From the NCBI GenBank assembly GCA_023269365.1, contig JAHFTN010000007.1, positions 1-22,677 on the forward strand: a stretch of DNA of 22,677 nt. Direction: 5' to 3'. This document shows, one piece after another, positions 21,664 to 22,677 of the stretch; within the stretch, counting starts at the first letter, position 1, and every line of letters begins with the position of its first letter. A program made the position numbers and the translations under genes. The notes under the pieces were generated by a model, which searched no databases, was not told where the DNA came from, and saw nothing but the letters and a program-made list of their open reading frames with translations. This DNA comes from Chlamydiota bacterium (GTDB taxonomy: Bacteria; Chlamydiota; Chlamydiia; Chlamydiales; Rhabdochlamydiaceae).

Positions 21664-22677
21664 CGAAAGGGGACCAGCGCAAAGTTCACTAGGATAAATA
21701 CATAAAATGTCCACAAACTCCCTGTGATCATCAGGGCGCTCACAAAAGACACTAGCAGGGTATAAGAGTAGCCTTTGATCAGGTCTTTAGATAGGCGCAC
21801 ATGCTCTTTGATCTTTTCATCTGCGAATTTAAGGATAAACCCAAATAACCAACCAAAAAGGGCGACCCCAAAAAAGCCAAAATTAAAAAAGGCCTCTCCA
21901 AAAAGACCTGGCCTTAACCCCGGCATCACCATCGAGTCAAATCCCACCCATTGGTTTGTCACCATCGCCATCCCCCACTCCTCGCGCAGAGGAATTAGAG
22001 CCCGAGGAATAAACGAAAGTAACGCCGCCACATACGTCTTCCCATAGAGAAATTCCCCATCCCAATAGGCAAGAAGACACGCAAAATCGCGCGTGTCGGA
22101 AAAATTATTCCCGTACAGGTAATAGAGAAAACCCTTCTGAATTGCGATCTGCGGGTCAAACTCCCCCTCTCGCATGTTTCCAATAAATACCGCTGCTACA
22201 AAGAAGAGGAGTAAATAGAGACTGAATTTGAGAAGACTCCCCCTTCCCTCTCGGTACAAAGCCCTATATAAGAGCAGTTGCAATAGTCCCACAAAGATAA
22301 GCCCCCGCACCCCCGAAAAAAGGGCGATGACCAGCATCAAAATAAAGAGCCCAATTTCACTCCTCTTCTTGATCTGCGCTGCTCTCAAAGAGAAAAAGGT
22401 AAAAAAGATGAGCGCCAAAGAGAACATCGCATTAAATACAGGTCTCAATAGATCGTTCGAGAGAAACAACGCCCGGCCATGGAAGTAGTTCCCCTGTGAG
22501 AACTGGATTCCCAATAAAGACAGCCCCATGAGGATAACGACAAAAGAGAGGGTTAAAAATGCAGCACGGCTCTTCACATTCAGCTCGATGAGATGAGGGA
22601 GAAATCTTCCTAAGGTGAAAGGACCGAGCCGCGAACGGATGAGCTGGTGCGATAGGCGCCCAAGCCATAAAAAAAGG
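21612..22677 (-). CDS. Wzy-like O-antigen/polysaccharide polymerase, 5' end beyond the window
   Basis: The frame is open from the TAA at 21612-21614 to the window edge. A GTG at 22577 could start a 321-aa product, but coding-like sequence (GRLSHQLIRSRLGPFTLGRF) continues upstream without a stop, so the gene very likely begins outside. The protein is highly hydrophobic with about eight or more membrane helices, and shows polymerase-type features: SGVRGLIF after a helix, a long extracytoplasmic loop with GFLYYLYGNNFSDTRDFACL and GEFLYGKTYVAALLSFIPRA, and the hallmark GLRPGLFGEAFFNFGFFG before the last helices. Wzy enzymes link oligosaccharide repeat units on a lipid carrier at the periplasmic face of the inner membrane. 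Its presence suggests that a surface polysaccharide cluster continues beyond 22677. Confidence 0.8.
   Translation of the reverse strand, partial: LFLWLGRLSHQLIRSRLGPFTLGRFLPHLIELNVKSRAAFLTLSFVVILMGLSLLGIQFSQGNYFHGRALFLSNDLLRPVFNAMFSLALIFFTFFSLRAAQIKKRSEIGLFILMLVIALFSGVRGLIFVGLLQLLLYRALYREGRGSLLKFSLYLLLFFVAAVFIGNMREGEFDPQIAIQKGFLYYLYGNNFSDTRDFACLLAYWDGEFLYGKTYVAALLSFIPRALIPLREEWGMAMVTNQWVGFDSMVMPGLRPGLFGEAFFNFGFFGVALFGWLFGFILKFADEKIKEHVRLSKDLIKGYSYTLLVSFVSALMITGSLWTFYVFILVNFALVPFRYLGPGKQLCSISVKES

Overview
The window looks like an accessory region of a Gram-negative bacterium, most likely a Chlamydia-related (environmental Chlamydiota) organism. This rests on family recognition, not a search. 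The clues are an RHS protein ending in an alpha/beta-hydrolase domain that resembles the chlamydial DUF687 family, an OTU-type cysteine protease next to a leucine-rich-repeat protein with a membrane segment (both eukaryote-like, effector-type), a phosphoinositide-kinase-like protein, and many decayed insertion sequences. No tRNA, rRNA or CRISPR array was seen.

Layout. 1-1783 is a nest of mobile-element debris: an IS630-family element with 27-bp perfect terminal inverted repeats (190-1344) sits inside the remnant of an IS3-family element, whose transposase C-terminus survives at 1346-1423. 1720-3349 holds an N-terminally truncated OTU protease and a membrane-anchored LRR protein, followed by a degenerate copy of a short palindromic element. 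3500-4444 (-) encodes a stomatin-like SPFH membrane protein. 4641-4967 (-) is a small HEAT-repeat protein squeezed between an IS3-type end and a decayed IS5/IS903-type element (4985-5604).

5645-17851 is the core of the window: two giant divergent RHS/YD-repeat proteins (1760 and 1767 aa), separated by a 173-bp palindromic MITE-like element. The left one (-) carries a C-terminal toxin-like tail and is coupled to an 87-aa putative immunity gene; the HEAT gene lies further downstream in the same orientation. The right one (+) carries a C-terminal alpha/beta-hydrolase with a visible Ser/Asp/His set and overlaps a secreted two-repeat protein that could be its periplasmic partner. I read this as a polymorphic-toxin locus with a nuclease-like and a lipase-like arm. 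The two proteins differ at the RHS autoprotease site: the left has both expected aspartates, the right has lost the first.

17831-20203 (-) is a membrane-bound class III adenylate cyclase with a large extracytoplasmic sensor, HAMP and cyclase domains. 20314-21663 (+) is a protein with a phosphatidylinositol-kinase-like core, preceded by a good sigma70-type promoter. 21612 to the window end (-) is a Wzy-like polysaccharide polymerase that continues beyond the window. Adjacent convergent genes overlap at their 3' ends (21 and 52 bases).
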